From contig NZ_JACVAP010000002.1 of assembly GCF_014851915.1 (NCBI RefSeq), positions 310,001-374,000 on the forward strand: a stretch of 64,000 bases of DNA. The letters are read 5' to 3'. The position numbers were made by a program, and so were the translations under genes. Origin of the DNA: Xanthomonas sp. XNM01 (GTDB lineage Bacteria > Pseudomonadota > Gammaproteobacteria > Xanthomonadales > Xanthomonadaceae). This document shows positions 22,967 to 30,857 of this stretch, one piece after another (the stretch's first letter is position 1; each line of letters opens with the position of its first letter). Below the pieces are notes generated by a model that was given only the letters and a program-made list of their open reading frames with translations, was not told the origin of the DNA and did no database searches.

Positions 22967-23754
22967 GCCTGGTCAAGATCGACGTCGACGCCGACAACAT
23001 GCTGGGCCGCAAGTTCAGCGACCTCGAGCGCGAGCAGCTTCCCTTCGCGATCATGCAGGCGTGCAACGCGACCGCAGTGGAGATCCGCGATGTGTGGGCG
23101 CGTACGGCGCCGCGCGTGTTCGACCGGCCGGTGCCGATGACCGTGCGCGCCGCGCAGTACCAGAAGGCGACCAAGACCCGCCACTACGCCACCATCAAGC
23201 TGCGCGACGAAGCGGTGGGCGGCACGCCGCCGGCCAAGTATCTGCTGGCCCAGGTGCAGGGTGGCGAGCGGCGCAAGAAGGGCTTCGAGCTGCTGCTGCA
23301 GTCGAAGGGTGCCATGCCGCCCGGTACCTTCACGGTGCCGGGCAAAGGTGCCGAGCTGGACGCGTTCGGCAACGTCAAGGCGCGGCAGATCAACCAGATC
23401 CTGTCGCAGCTCGGCGCGCGCAACGACAAGTACCAGAACGAGACCGAGGTGAGCCGCAAGCGCCGTCGCCGCCGTGGTGGCCACGACGTCTTCGCCCTGC
23501 AGCAGAAGCGCGGCAACCTGCTGCCCGGTATCTATGAGCGCATGGAGATGGCGGCGGGCGACGCGGCGCGCCGCGCCATCGGCGTCACCAGCCGGATCCG
23601 CAGCATCCTGATCTTCGTGCGGAACGCGACGTACAAACCGCGCTTCGACATCTTCGGCCTGGCCGAACGCACGTGGAACCGGCTGATGCCGTTCCACTTC
23701 AATCGCGAGCTGCAGAAGGCGCTGGAGTCCAGCAAGTACCGGGGGCGCCGATGA
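22963..23754 (+). CDS. Phage head-tail region protein, unknown family
   Basis: A 263-residue basic protein from a GTG that overlaps the spanin stop. The middle has an Arg-rich RKRRRRRGGHD stretch, and the end a hydrophobic/aromatic segment. Proteins like this are found between the lysis and tail genes of related prophages. A head-completion or tail-assembly role fits the position. I cannot assign a family. Confidence 0.65.
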   Translation: MSLVKIDVDADNMLGRKFSDLEREQLPFAIMQACNATAVEIRDVWARTAPRVFDRPVPMTVRAAQYQKATKTRHYATIKLRDEAVGGTPPAKYLLAQVQGGERRKKGFELLLQSKGAMPPGTFTVPGKGAELDAFGNVKARQINQILSQLGARNDKYQNETEVSRKRRRRRGGHDVFALQQKRGNLLPGIYERMEMAAGDAARRAIGVTSRIRSILIFVRNATYKPRFDIFGLAERTWNRLMPFHFNRELQKALESSKYRGRR

Positions 23755-24116
23755 GCCAGGCCGACTTCCTGCGGGCGTTCGACGCGTCGGCGTTCGCGGC
23801 CTTCGCGACTGCTGGCCTGGCCGATGCCGCCCACTACCTGCCGGCGCAGGCTGCGCCCGGCACGCTGCCGGTGCGCTGCGGAGTGCTCGTGGACCGCAGC
23901 GTGCAGGACTTCGGCGATGAGCTGGCGCCCGTGGCGGTGCCGCGGACGCTGATCACGCTGCAGAAAGCGGAGGTGTCGGCCGTGCAGTTCGGCACCGTGC
24001 AGCTGCTGGATGCACTCGGCCAGCCCCAGCCCGGTGAGATGTACGACCTGGTGAAGCTGGTGCGCGAGGACGAGTCCATCACGCGCTGGGAGGTGCAGCA
24101 TGCCGAGCCCGCGTGA
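23751..24116 (+). CDS. Head-tail joining protein, FII-like
   Basis: A 121-residue protein rich in beta strands (CGVLVDRSVQDFGDELAPVAVPRTLITLQKAEV), matching the size and pattern of lambda FII-type head-tail connectors (ATP-binding sugar transporter-like fold). ATGA overlap with the gene before and 17-nt overlap with the tail terminator gene after it. Confidence 0.7.
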   Translation: MSQADFLRAFDASAFAAFATAGLADAAHYLPAQAAPGTLPVRCGVLVDRSVQDFGDELAPVAVPRTLITLQKAEVSAVQFGTVQLLDALGQPQPGEMYDLVKLVREDESITRWEVQHAEPA

Positions 24117-24534
24117 AGTGCTGCTCGGCGCCGTTTCCGACTGCCTAAGCCGCATCCGCACCGCAGATGGCTACCAGACCAATGCCGGCGCCGGCGTCAC
24201 GCTGGAGCCGGCGCCCGCGCTGGAGGGCGATGCCGCATTCATCGCCGTGGTGTGGGCGTCGCAGGCGCGGCCGACCGAGCCGGCGGTGTCCCGCACGCAC
24301 CGGCTCACCACGGTTCGCATCGTCGCCCACGTACCGGCCCGCCTGCATGTCGCCCGCGAGGTCATCGACCAGATCACCGGCGACATCGAGCGCGCCATGG
24401 CAGACCAGGCCTACCGCTACCCGCAGGGCTACAGCGTGCCGCAGTACCAGAGCGCCGAGCCCATCGTCGGCGCCAGCACCGACCGCTGGGTCGGCGTCGG
24501 CCTGACCTACATCTCCAACATCCCGATCCAGTAA
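24100..24534 (+). CDS. Tail terminator / minor tail protein (gpU-like)
   Basis: A 144-residue alpha/beta protein (TAVRIVAHVP-like strands, then EVIDQITGDIERAMADQ helix) of the type that caps the tail tube. It is followed by the major tail protein after 36 nt, the usual U-V order. Confidence 0.72.
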   Translation: MPSPREVLLGAVSDCLSRIRTADGYQTNAGAGVTLEPAPALEGDAAFIAVVWASQARPTEPAVSRTHRLTTVRIVAHVPARLHVAREVIDQITGDIERAMADQAYRYPQGYSVPQYQSAEPIVGASTDRWVGVGLTYISNIPIQ

Positions 24535-24570
24535 CCGCCGCCCAGCGGCATCACCGACGAGGAAAACCCT

Positions 24571-25329
24571 ATGTCCTTCGCCCCCGATCACAGCTACCTG
24601 GGCAGCGGCATCATCCTGATCCGCCCGTGGGGCTCCATCGAGCCGTTCGCCGAGATCGGCAACTGCTCGGCCTTCAGTGTGTCGCCGCAGACCAACGAGC
24701 TGAGCCTGCCGGACTACAAGAATCCCGGCGGCGGTATCCAGAACAAGGTGGACCGCGTCAGCGACTGGCAGCTGGCGTACACCTTCCACGACTTCAACGC
24801 CCCCAACTTCGCCCGTGCCACCCGCGGCAAGGTCACCAACGTCGTGGCCGGCACGGTGACCGACGAGCCGCATGCGGCGGTCAAAGGCAGCTACGTCCCG
24901 CTGAAGTACCTGGCCTCGGCGATCACCTCGGTGGACCCGGTCGGCGCCGGCAGCGCCTACGTCGCCGGCACCGACTACATCCTCGACCGCGGGATGATCT
25001 ACATCCCGGCGGGCAGCGCCATCCCCAATGCGACCGGCGGCACTGCCAATATCGAGGTGACGTACGCCCACGGCGCCATCGGCCACGTCGAAGGCGCGGT
25101 CACAGCCGCGCAGTTCTACGAGATGCAGTTTTTCGGCAGCAACGAAGCGCGCAGCGGCAAGAAGGTGCGGCTGGTGGCGCACAAGGTGTCCGGCGGCGTG
25201 ATCCAGCAGCTGGGCCTGCTCGGCGACGAGTACGGCGGCGGCGAGGTCACCGGCTCCATCACGTCCGATGCGGCCAAGCGCACCAGCGCCGACAACAGCG
25301 CCTACTTCTACTGGCAGGAGGAGGCCTGA
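24571..25329 (+). CDS. Major tail tube protein
   Basis: A 252-residue protein with repeated beta-strand segments and the tail-tube pattern GNCSAFSVSPQTNELSLPDYKNPGGG. Likely gpV-type subunit of the flexible tail. A GAGGAA ribosome-binding site lies upstream. Position between tail terminator and the tail chaperones supports the call. Confidence 0.82.
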   Translation: MSFAPDHSYLGSGIILIRPWGSIEPFAEIGNCSAFSVSPQTNELSLPDYKNPGGGIQNKVDRVSDWQLAYTFHDFNAPNFARATRGKVTNVVAGTVTDEPHAAVKGSYVPLKYLASAITSVDPVGAGSAYVAGTDYILDRGMIYIPAGSAIPNATGGTANIEVTYAHGAIGHVEGAVTAAQFYEMQFFGSNEARSGKKVRLVAHKVSGGVIQQLGLLGDEYGGGEVTGSITSDAAKRTSADNSAYFYWQEEA

Positions 25330-25769
25330 TGTCCGACGCGCTCGACGTGATCGAGCCGGCGCCCGCCGCGGTCCAGTACCGCGGCGAGCAGCTGGAGGTG
25401 CGGCCGCTGACCGTCGGTGCCGTGCCGGCCATCGTGCGGCTGGCGCGCCCGGTGATCGACCGGGTGCTGTCGCTGGAGGCGGTGCCGGATGCGGCCGACG
25501 GCAGCACGGTGGATCTCGCCCTGGACCTGATCGACGCCCACGGCGAGACCCTGTTCAAGGCCGTGGGTCTGGCAATCGAGCGCGACGCGGCCTGGGTTGC
25601 CGGCGGCGATATCGGCGAGTTCGTCGACCTGGTGCTGGTGCTGGTGCAGGTCAACCGGGATTTTTTCGCCCAGCGCCTGGTGCCCCTGCTGCAGGCAAGG
25701 CGAACGGCGCAGGCGACTGGGGCTGGGCCGACACCATCCAGCTCCTCATCGAGCGCGGCCACGCACTGA
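25329..25769 (+). CDS. Tail assembly chaperone G
   Basis: A 146-residue zero-frame product. The first 115 residues are the chaperone domain (YRGEQLEVRPLTVGAVPAIVRLARPVI). After the slippery T-run at 25,661 the frame soon turns into Ala/Thr/Ser-rich sequence and stops. It would bind the tape measure protein during tail assembly with its frameshifted GT form. ATG overlaps the tail-tube stop. Confidence 0.82.
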   Translation: MSDALDVIEPAPAAVQYRGEQLEVRPLTVGAVPAIVRLARPVIDRVLSLEAVPDAADGSTVDLALDLIDAHGETLFKAVGLAIERDAAWVAGGDIGEFVDLVLVLVQVNRDFFAQRLVPLLQARRTAQATGAGPTPSSSSSSAATH

Positions 25770-25927
25770 GCGACATCCGCGGCTACACGTTCCAGCAGGT
25801 GCGGCTGTACACCGCGGCGGCCGAGCGATCGCGCCGCCGCCACCTGCGCGACCAGGCCGTGAACCTGCGCGCCGCGCAGTTCGACAAGTCCACGTTCAAG
25901 TCCTACCTCCGGAAGCTCGATGAATAA
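25329..25927 (+). CDS. Tail chaperone GT fusion by -1 frameshift
   Basis: Slippage at T-TTT-TTC (25,661-25,667) moves ribosomes from the G frame to the -1 frame, which is open to 25,927. The T part reads WADTIQLLIERGHALSDIRGY and ends just inside the tape measure start. The combined product is about 199 residues, with domain order typical of gpG-T. Confidence 0.82.
25661..25667 (+). promoter_or_regulatory. Slippery heptamer for -1 frameshift
   Basis: TTTTTTC is read as GAT-TTT-TTC in the G frame, giving a classic X-XXY-YYZ site. The -1 frame then continues FFRPAP into the T domain. It stands out as the only T6 run in this GC-rich stretch. Confidence 0.85.
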
Positions 25928-28841
25928 TCCCGCCAACCTGCGCGTCCGCATCTCTGCCGACCTGGCCGACATCAAGCAGGGGCTCGGCCTGCTGCGCGGT
26001 GATCTGCACAAGCTCAAGCAGGACGCGGCGCGCGAGTTGACCGGCGTCACCGACGGCCTGGAGTCCGGGTTGCAGCGGGTCAAGGCGCTGGTGGGCGGCC
26101 TGTTCGCCGGCCTCTCGGCCGGAGCGCTGGTGCGCGGCATCGTGGCCGAGACCGGGCAGGCGCAGGCAGAGTTGGCCCAGCTGCAGGCCGCACTGAAGAG
26201 CACGCAGGAAGCCGCCGGGCTGACCGAGGCGGACCTGGTCGGCATGTCCGAGCGGTTCGCCAAAGCCACCAGCTTCAGTGCCGGCGAGATCGTGGACGCA
26301 CAGACGCGGCTGCTGAGCTACAGCGGCATCGCGGCCAACGAGTTCCCCCGCGCCCTGCAGCTGGCCATCGACCAGTCCGTGCGCCTCGGGCAGGACCTGA
26401 CCAGCAGCGCAGAGGCGGTGGGCAAGGCGCTGGAGTACCCGGCCGAGGGTGTCGCCTCGCTGACCAAGCAGGGTTTCAGGTTCACCGAGGAGCAGAAGAA
26501 GCTCCTGAAGGAGCTGGAGCGCACCGGCAAGCTGGCCGAGGCGCAGGCCATCGTGATGGGCGTCATGGAAGAGTCGTACGCGGGTGCGGCTGCCGCGGCC
26601 CGCAACACCTTGCCGGGCGCGCTGAAAGCAGTGCAGAACGCGATGGTGGAGCTGCTGGATGGCAATGGCGGATCGGGTGCCAGCGCCCTCGTCAGCGCGC
26701 TCAACAGCCTGGCGATCGCACTCCAGCAGCCGGCGGTGCGCGAAGGCTTCGGCAACCTCGCCAACCAGGTGCTGCAGCTGACCACGGCGTTCGCCCGCTG
26801 GATGGCGCAGGACGGTGTCGGTTACCTCACGCGCCTCGGCGAGGCCGTGGCGTTCGTCGTGCGCCACCTGGACGTCCTCATCGTGTTTCTGGGTACCCGG
26901 CTGCTGGCGGCGGGTGCGGCATCGATCCCGGCGCTGATCGCCCAGTTCGCGGCGCTGCGGGCGCAGCTGCTGGCCTCGGTGGCTGCGGCCGGCAGTCTGC
27001 GTGCCGCACTCGCGTTGCTGGGTGGACCAATCGGCATTGCCATTGCCGCCCTCACAGCGGCCATCTATGCCTTGTACCAGCGCTCCACGCAGGCCGCCCG
27101 GGCCGCGGAGGAGCACACCCGCGCCATGCGGGACAACAAGGACATGGCCAAGCAGAGCCGCGAGGCGGCGCTGGCCGATGCCCGAGCCAAGCGCGAGCAG
27201 GCCCTGGCGACGCTGGCGGCGGCCCGGTCCGTGCTGGAAGAGCGCCGCGCCCGGCTGGCCGAGGCACAGTCGCGGCAGTCGTCGGCCAGTGGCCGCCGCG
27301 CCAGCCAGCTCGCGGGGGTGACGGCGGCCGAGGGTACCGGCGTGCTCGACGCCCAGAACCAGGTGGATCAGGCGGCACAGCACCTCGCGGATTGGACCAA
27401 GCAGCTGCAGGGGCTGATGGTCGAGGCCGCCATGGAAGTCAGCCTGCAGACGCTGGAGGGCGCCACCGAGGAAACAAAGAGTCTGGGCGAGGCGGTCAAG
27501 GGCGTCGCCCAGGCGTCGGACCTGGCCGAGGACGCACTGCGCCGCCAGCTCGCCGCGTTGGAGATCCTGCTGGCCGATGGCAAGGTCTCGCTGCGCGAGT
27601 ACTACGCCGAGAAGGAGCGGTTGGAGCTGGCCTCGATCGACAACGCCATCACCGCCGCGAAGGAAGAGGCCCGTGTCGCGAAGAGCAGTGACCAGCAGAG
27701 CAAGGCGCTGACCGAGATCGTCAAGCTGCAGCGTGACCGGGCAGAGATTGGCCCGCGTACAGCCCGCGAGCAGGCCCAGGCCGAGGCGCAGCTCAACCGC
27801 CAGCTGGACCAGCTGCGCGCCCGGCTGCTGGAGGCGCAGGGCGATACCGTCGGTGCGCGCACCATAGAACTCAAGGGCGAGTTCGAACAGCTGCTGCAGT
27901 CCCTGCCGGCGGGGGCGCGCGAAGCCGGCCAGGCGCTGGTGAACCAGCTGGTGCCTATCGAGCTTGCCAAGGCGCGGCTGGATCAGCTGCAGGCCGATTT
28001 CAGCCAGGCGACCGCGGGCCTGCAGGCTGCGGAACAGGGCATGTCCGCGCAGGTCACAGCCGGGCTGCTCGGTGCGGCGGAGGGTGAGCGCCAGCTGCAG
28101 ACCGTGCGAGGTGACACGCTGACCCAGCTGCTGGCGTTGCGGCAGCAGTCGCTGGACTTCCTCGCAACGCTGAGTCCCGACAGCCCCGAGGCGGCCGGCG
28201 TGGCGCAGTTCATCAGCCAGCTCACGGCGAAGATCTACGAGGTCGCCTCGTCGATGGACGTCCTGCGCAACCAGACCGCGGATGCCGGCATCAATGCGCT
28301 GACCACCTTCTTCACCGATATCGCCAATGGTTCCAAGAGCGCGGGCGAAGCGCTCAAGGATTTCGTGCGCGGGTTCGCCCAGTCGATGGCGCAGATCGCG
28401 GCCCGGGCGCTCGCCACCATCGCGGTGCTGAAGCTGCTCGATGCGCTGTATCCCGGTGCCGGCCGCATGGTCGCCGCGACGATGGGCGTCGGCCAGAACC
28501 ACTCCGGCGGCGTCGCCGGTGCCGTCGGCGGCATCCGCCGCAACATCTCGCCGCTGTTGCTGGGCGCCGCCCCGCGCTACCACGGCGGCGGCATCGCCGG
28601 CATGGAGCCGCTGAAGCACAACGAAGTGGTGTCCGTCCTGGAGCGGGGCGAGACCATCCGCACCGAGGAGCAGGAGGCCGCGCTGCGTGCCCAGCTCAAC
28701 GCGTCCACGGGGAAGGTGGAGTACCGCCAGCCGATCATCGCGTTCGGCGAGGACCAGCTTGCGAATGCAATGGCCGGTGCTGCCGGCGAGGGCATGGTGG
28801 TTACCCACGTGCGCAACAACTGGGAGAGCCTGACCCGGTGA
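25920..28841 (+). CDS. Tail tape measure protein
   Basis: A 973-residue protein that sets tail length. Long Ala/Gln/Leu coiled-coil stretches fill residues 1-110 and 400-780. Hydrophobic segments lie at about residues 320-385. Near residues 110-170 is the tape-measure N-domain pattern (SAGEIVDAQTRLLSYSGIAANEFPRAL). The C-terminal part carries the Gly-rich YHGGGIAGMEPLKHNEVVSVLERGE motif found in tape measure proteins. It overlaps the tail chaperone end by 8 nt. Confidence 0.92.
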   Translation: MNNPANLRVRISADLADIKQGLGLLRGDLHKLKQDAARELTGVTDGLESGLQRVKALVGGLFAGLSAGALVRGIVAETGQAQAELAQLQAALKSTQEAAGLTEADLVGMSERFAKATSFSAGEIVDAQTRLLSYSGIAANEFPRALQLAIDQSVRLGQDLTSSAEAVGKALEYPAEGVASLTKQGFRFTEEQKKLLKELERTGKLAEAQAIVMGVMEESYAGAAAAARNTLPGALKAVQNAMVELLDGNGGSGASALVSALNSLAIALQQPAVREGFGNLANQVLQLTTAFARWMAQDGVGYLTRLGEAVAFVVRHLDVLIVFLGTRLLAAGAASIPALIAQFAALRAQLLASVAAAGSLRAALALLGGPIGIAIAALTAAIYALYQRSTQAARAAEEHTRAMRDNKDMAKQSREAALADARAKREQALATLAAARSVLEERRARLAEAQSRQSSASGRRASQLAGVTAAEGTGVLDAQNQVDQAAQHLADWTKQLQGLMVEAAMEVSLQTLEGATEETKSLGEAVKGVAQASDLAEDALRRQLAALEILLADGKVSLREYYAEKERLELASIDNAITAAKEEARVAKSSDQQSKALTEIVKLQRDRAEIGPRTAREQAQAEAQLNRQLDQLRARLLEAQGDTVGARTIELKGEFEQLLQSLPAGAREAGQALVNQLVPIELAKARLDQLQADFSQATAGLQAAEQGMSAQVTAGLLGAAEGERQLQTVRGDTLTQLLALRQQSLDFLATLSPDSPEAAGVAQFISQLTAKIYEVASSMDVLRNQTADAGINALTTFFTDIANGSKSAGEALKDFVRGFAQSMAQIAARALATIAVLKLLDALYPGAGRMVAATMGVGQNHSGGVAGAVGGIRRNISPLLLGAAPRYHGGGIAGMEPLKHNEVVSVLERGETIRTEEQEAALRAQLNASTGKVEYRQPIIAFGEDQLANAMAGAAGEGMVVTHVRNNWESLTR

Positions 28842-30013
28842 GCGACCCGATTCCCTGGACGTTCGGCGCCGGCGGCGACGTCACCGAGCAGCTGCAGTTC
28901 CTCACCGACGTGCAGGCCGCCGACCACGGCGCGGAGCAGCGCCGCGGCCTGCGCATCGCGCCGCGCGTGGTGCTGGGCTTCGATGGGCTGGACCAGGCCG
29001 ACAACCGCCGGCACATGGAGAACCTGCTGGCGGCCAATGGCAGCGGGCGGTGGCAGGTGCCGTGGGTGGCCGAGGGCGGCACGCTGTGGGCAGACCTCGC
29101 GGCGGGCGTTGCCGCCATCGCCGTGGACACCCGCTGGCGGCACTATCGGGCCGGCGGCAAGGCGCTGTTGATCGGCCGCACGCCGCGCGAACGCGAGGTG
29201 GTCGCCATCGACAGCCTCACCGATGACGGCCTGGTGCTGGCCGCGCCGACGGCCCAGGCGTGGCCGGCGGGGACGCAGATCTACCCGGCGGTGGTGTGCC
29301 GGCTGGACGCCGCGCCGCTGCTGCCGCGCTTCACGGCGGACGCGGCGCCGTACAGCGTGCAGTTCCGCGCGGACGAGCCGGTGGACTGGCCGGCCGATGC
29401 CGGTGCGGCCACGTACCGCGGGCTGCCGGTCTTCGAGTGGGAGCCGGACTGGACCGAGGACCCGAGCGCGCAATACGCCCGCGACGTGGTCACCGCCGAC
29501 AACGAAACCTCGTTGCCCTACGTGGCGGACCTGGTGGGCGCGCCGCGCACGCTGCTGACCCAGGCGCTGACGACCGAGAGCCTGCAGCGCGCCGCAACGC
29601 TGCGCAGCCTGCTGTACGTGCTGGATGGCCGGCGCTGCCCCATCTGGGTGCCGGGGCAGGCGCACGACCTGGTGGCCGTGGCCGGCGTCGCCAACGGCGC
29701 GGTGGCGCTGGACGTGCGCTGGTCCGGGCTGTCGCAGTCTCCGCTGGCCGAGGGTCGGCGCGACATCCGCATCCAGCTGCGCAACGGAACGGTGCACTAC
29801 CGGCGCGTGACCAGCGCGGCGCAGCTGAGCGACAGCGTGGAGCGGCTCACGCTGTCCGCCGGACTGTCGCCGGGCTTCGCCGCGGGCGATGTGGCGATGG
29901 TGTCGTTCCTCGTGCCGTGCCGGCAGGAGGCTGACGTCAACATGCTGCGCTGGTGGGCCTCGGGCGTGCTCCGCACGCAGCTGACGTTCCGGGGGCTGCG
30001 CGATGGCCTTTGA
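28838..30013 (+). CDS. Tail tip-region protein
   Basis: A 391-residue protein overlapping the tape measure stop (ATGA). It is beta-rich and contains Trp-based motifs (TRWRHYRAGGKALLIGR, PVFEWEPDWTEDP). Proteins of this type follow the tape measure gene in siphophages whose next genes are BR0599-like and J-like, and probably form part of the distal tail. No specific activity known. Confidence 0.7.
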   Translation: MSDPIPWTFGAGGDVTEQLQFLTDVQAADHGAEQRRGLRIAPRVVLGFDGLDQADNRRHMENLLAANGSGRWQVPWVAEGGTLWADLAAGVAAIAVDTRWRHYRAGGKALLIGRTPREREVVAIDSLTDDGLVLAAPTAQAWPAGTQIYPAVVCRLDAAPLLPRFTADAAPYSVQFRADEPVDWPADAGAATYRGLPVFEWEPDWTEDPSAQYARDVVTADNETSLPYVADLVGAPRTLLTQALTTESLQRAATLRSLLYVLDGRRCPIWVPGQAHDLVAVAGVANGAVALDVRWSGLSQSPLAEGRRDIRIQLRNGTVHYRRVTSAAQLSDSVERLTLSAGLSPGFAAGDVAMVSFLVPCRQEADVNMLRWWASGVLRTQLTFRGLRDGL

Positions 30014-30857
30014 CCTGCGCGAACTCTCCCGCTGGTTCGGCAAGCCGATCCAGCTCGTCACCTTCGCGCGGCAGGGTGTGGCCTGGCGCTTCTGCACCGC
30101 GGATCGGCCGATCAGCGCGGGTGGACACGACTACCTGCCCGAGGCCATCACCATCAGCGAGATCCGCGACACCGCGGAGCGCGCGAAGAACAACGTCACG
30201 ATCACGCTGCCGTACTCGCTGGACCCGCTGGCCGACGTGCTGCCGGCCACGCAGGCGCTGGGCGACAACTGGCGCCCGTACGTGCCGTCCGACGAGGTGC
30301 GCGTGGTCATCATGAGCCTGCACCACGGCGATGACGAGGTGCAGACCAACTGGCACGGGCACGTGGCGCAGCCGAAGTACAAGGCCGCCTCGCTGGAGCT
30401 GGTGTGCGCGCCCGGGCGCATGTCGCGTGGCGGGTGGGTGGGCCGCGCGCCTCGCTGGAGCCGGCCGTGCGAGCTGCCGGTGTACTCGCAGGGCGAGGGC
30501 ATGTGCAACCTGGACCCGGCCGCCTGGGCCGTGCCGGCGACGCTGACCGACGTGGATGGCCTGACGCTGACGGCACCGGAGTTCGAGCGCGCCGACGGCA
30601 TCGCTTGGCCCGGCGGCTACATCGAGTGGACCCGCGCCGACGGCATCGTCGAAATGCGCACCATCAAGTCGGCGGCGGGCCTGACGATCACGCTGGACTA
30701 CGGCGCGTCCGACCTGGCCGCGGCGCTCAACGTGGTGGCCCGGCCGGGCTGCCCGCACAACTGGGCCGGGTGCACCGCCCGCGCCAACACCGACAACTAC
30801 GGCGGCTGCATGACCATGCCCGGCAGGTCGCCCTTCAACGGGACCCGTGCCGTATGA
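30003..30857 (+). CDS. Minor tail protein, phage BR0599/DUF2163 family
   Basis: A 284-residue protein. The C-terminal signature CPHNW-x3-C...NTDNYGGCMTMPGRSPFNG with conserved Cys, Asn and Gly residues is that of the BR0599 family of tail-tip proteins. N-terminal strands form the DUF2163-type domain. It is overlapped by both neighbours. Cys residues may bind metal, as in lambda gpL. Confidence 0.82.
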   Translation: MAFDLRELSRWFGKPIQLVTFARQGVAWRFCTADRPISAGGHDYLPEAITISEIRDTAERAKNNVTITLPYSLDPLADVLPATQALGDNWRPYVPSDEVRVVIMSLHHGDDEVQTNWHGHVAQPKYKAASLELVCAPGRMSRGGWVGRAPRWSRPCELPVYSQGEGMCNLDPAAWAVPATLTDVDGLTLTAPEFERADGIAWPGGYIEWTRADGIVEMRTIKSAAGLTITLDYGASDLAAALNVVARPGCPHNWAGCTARANTDNYGGCMTMPGRSPFNGTRAV

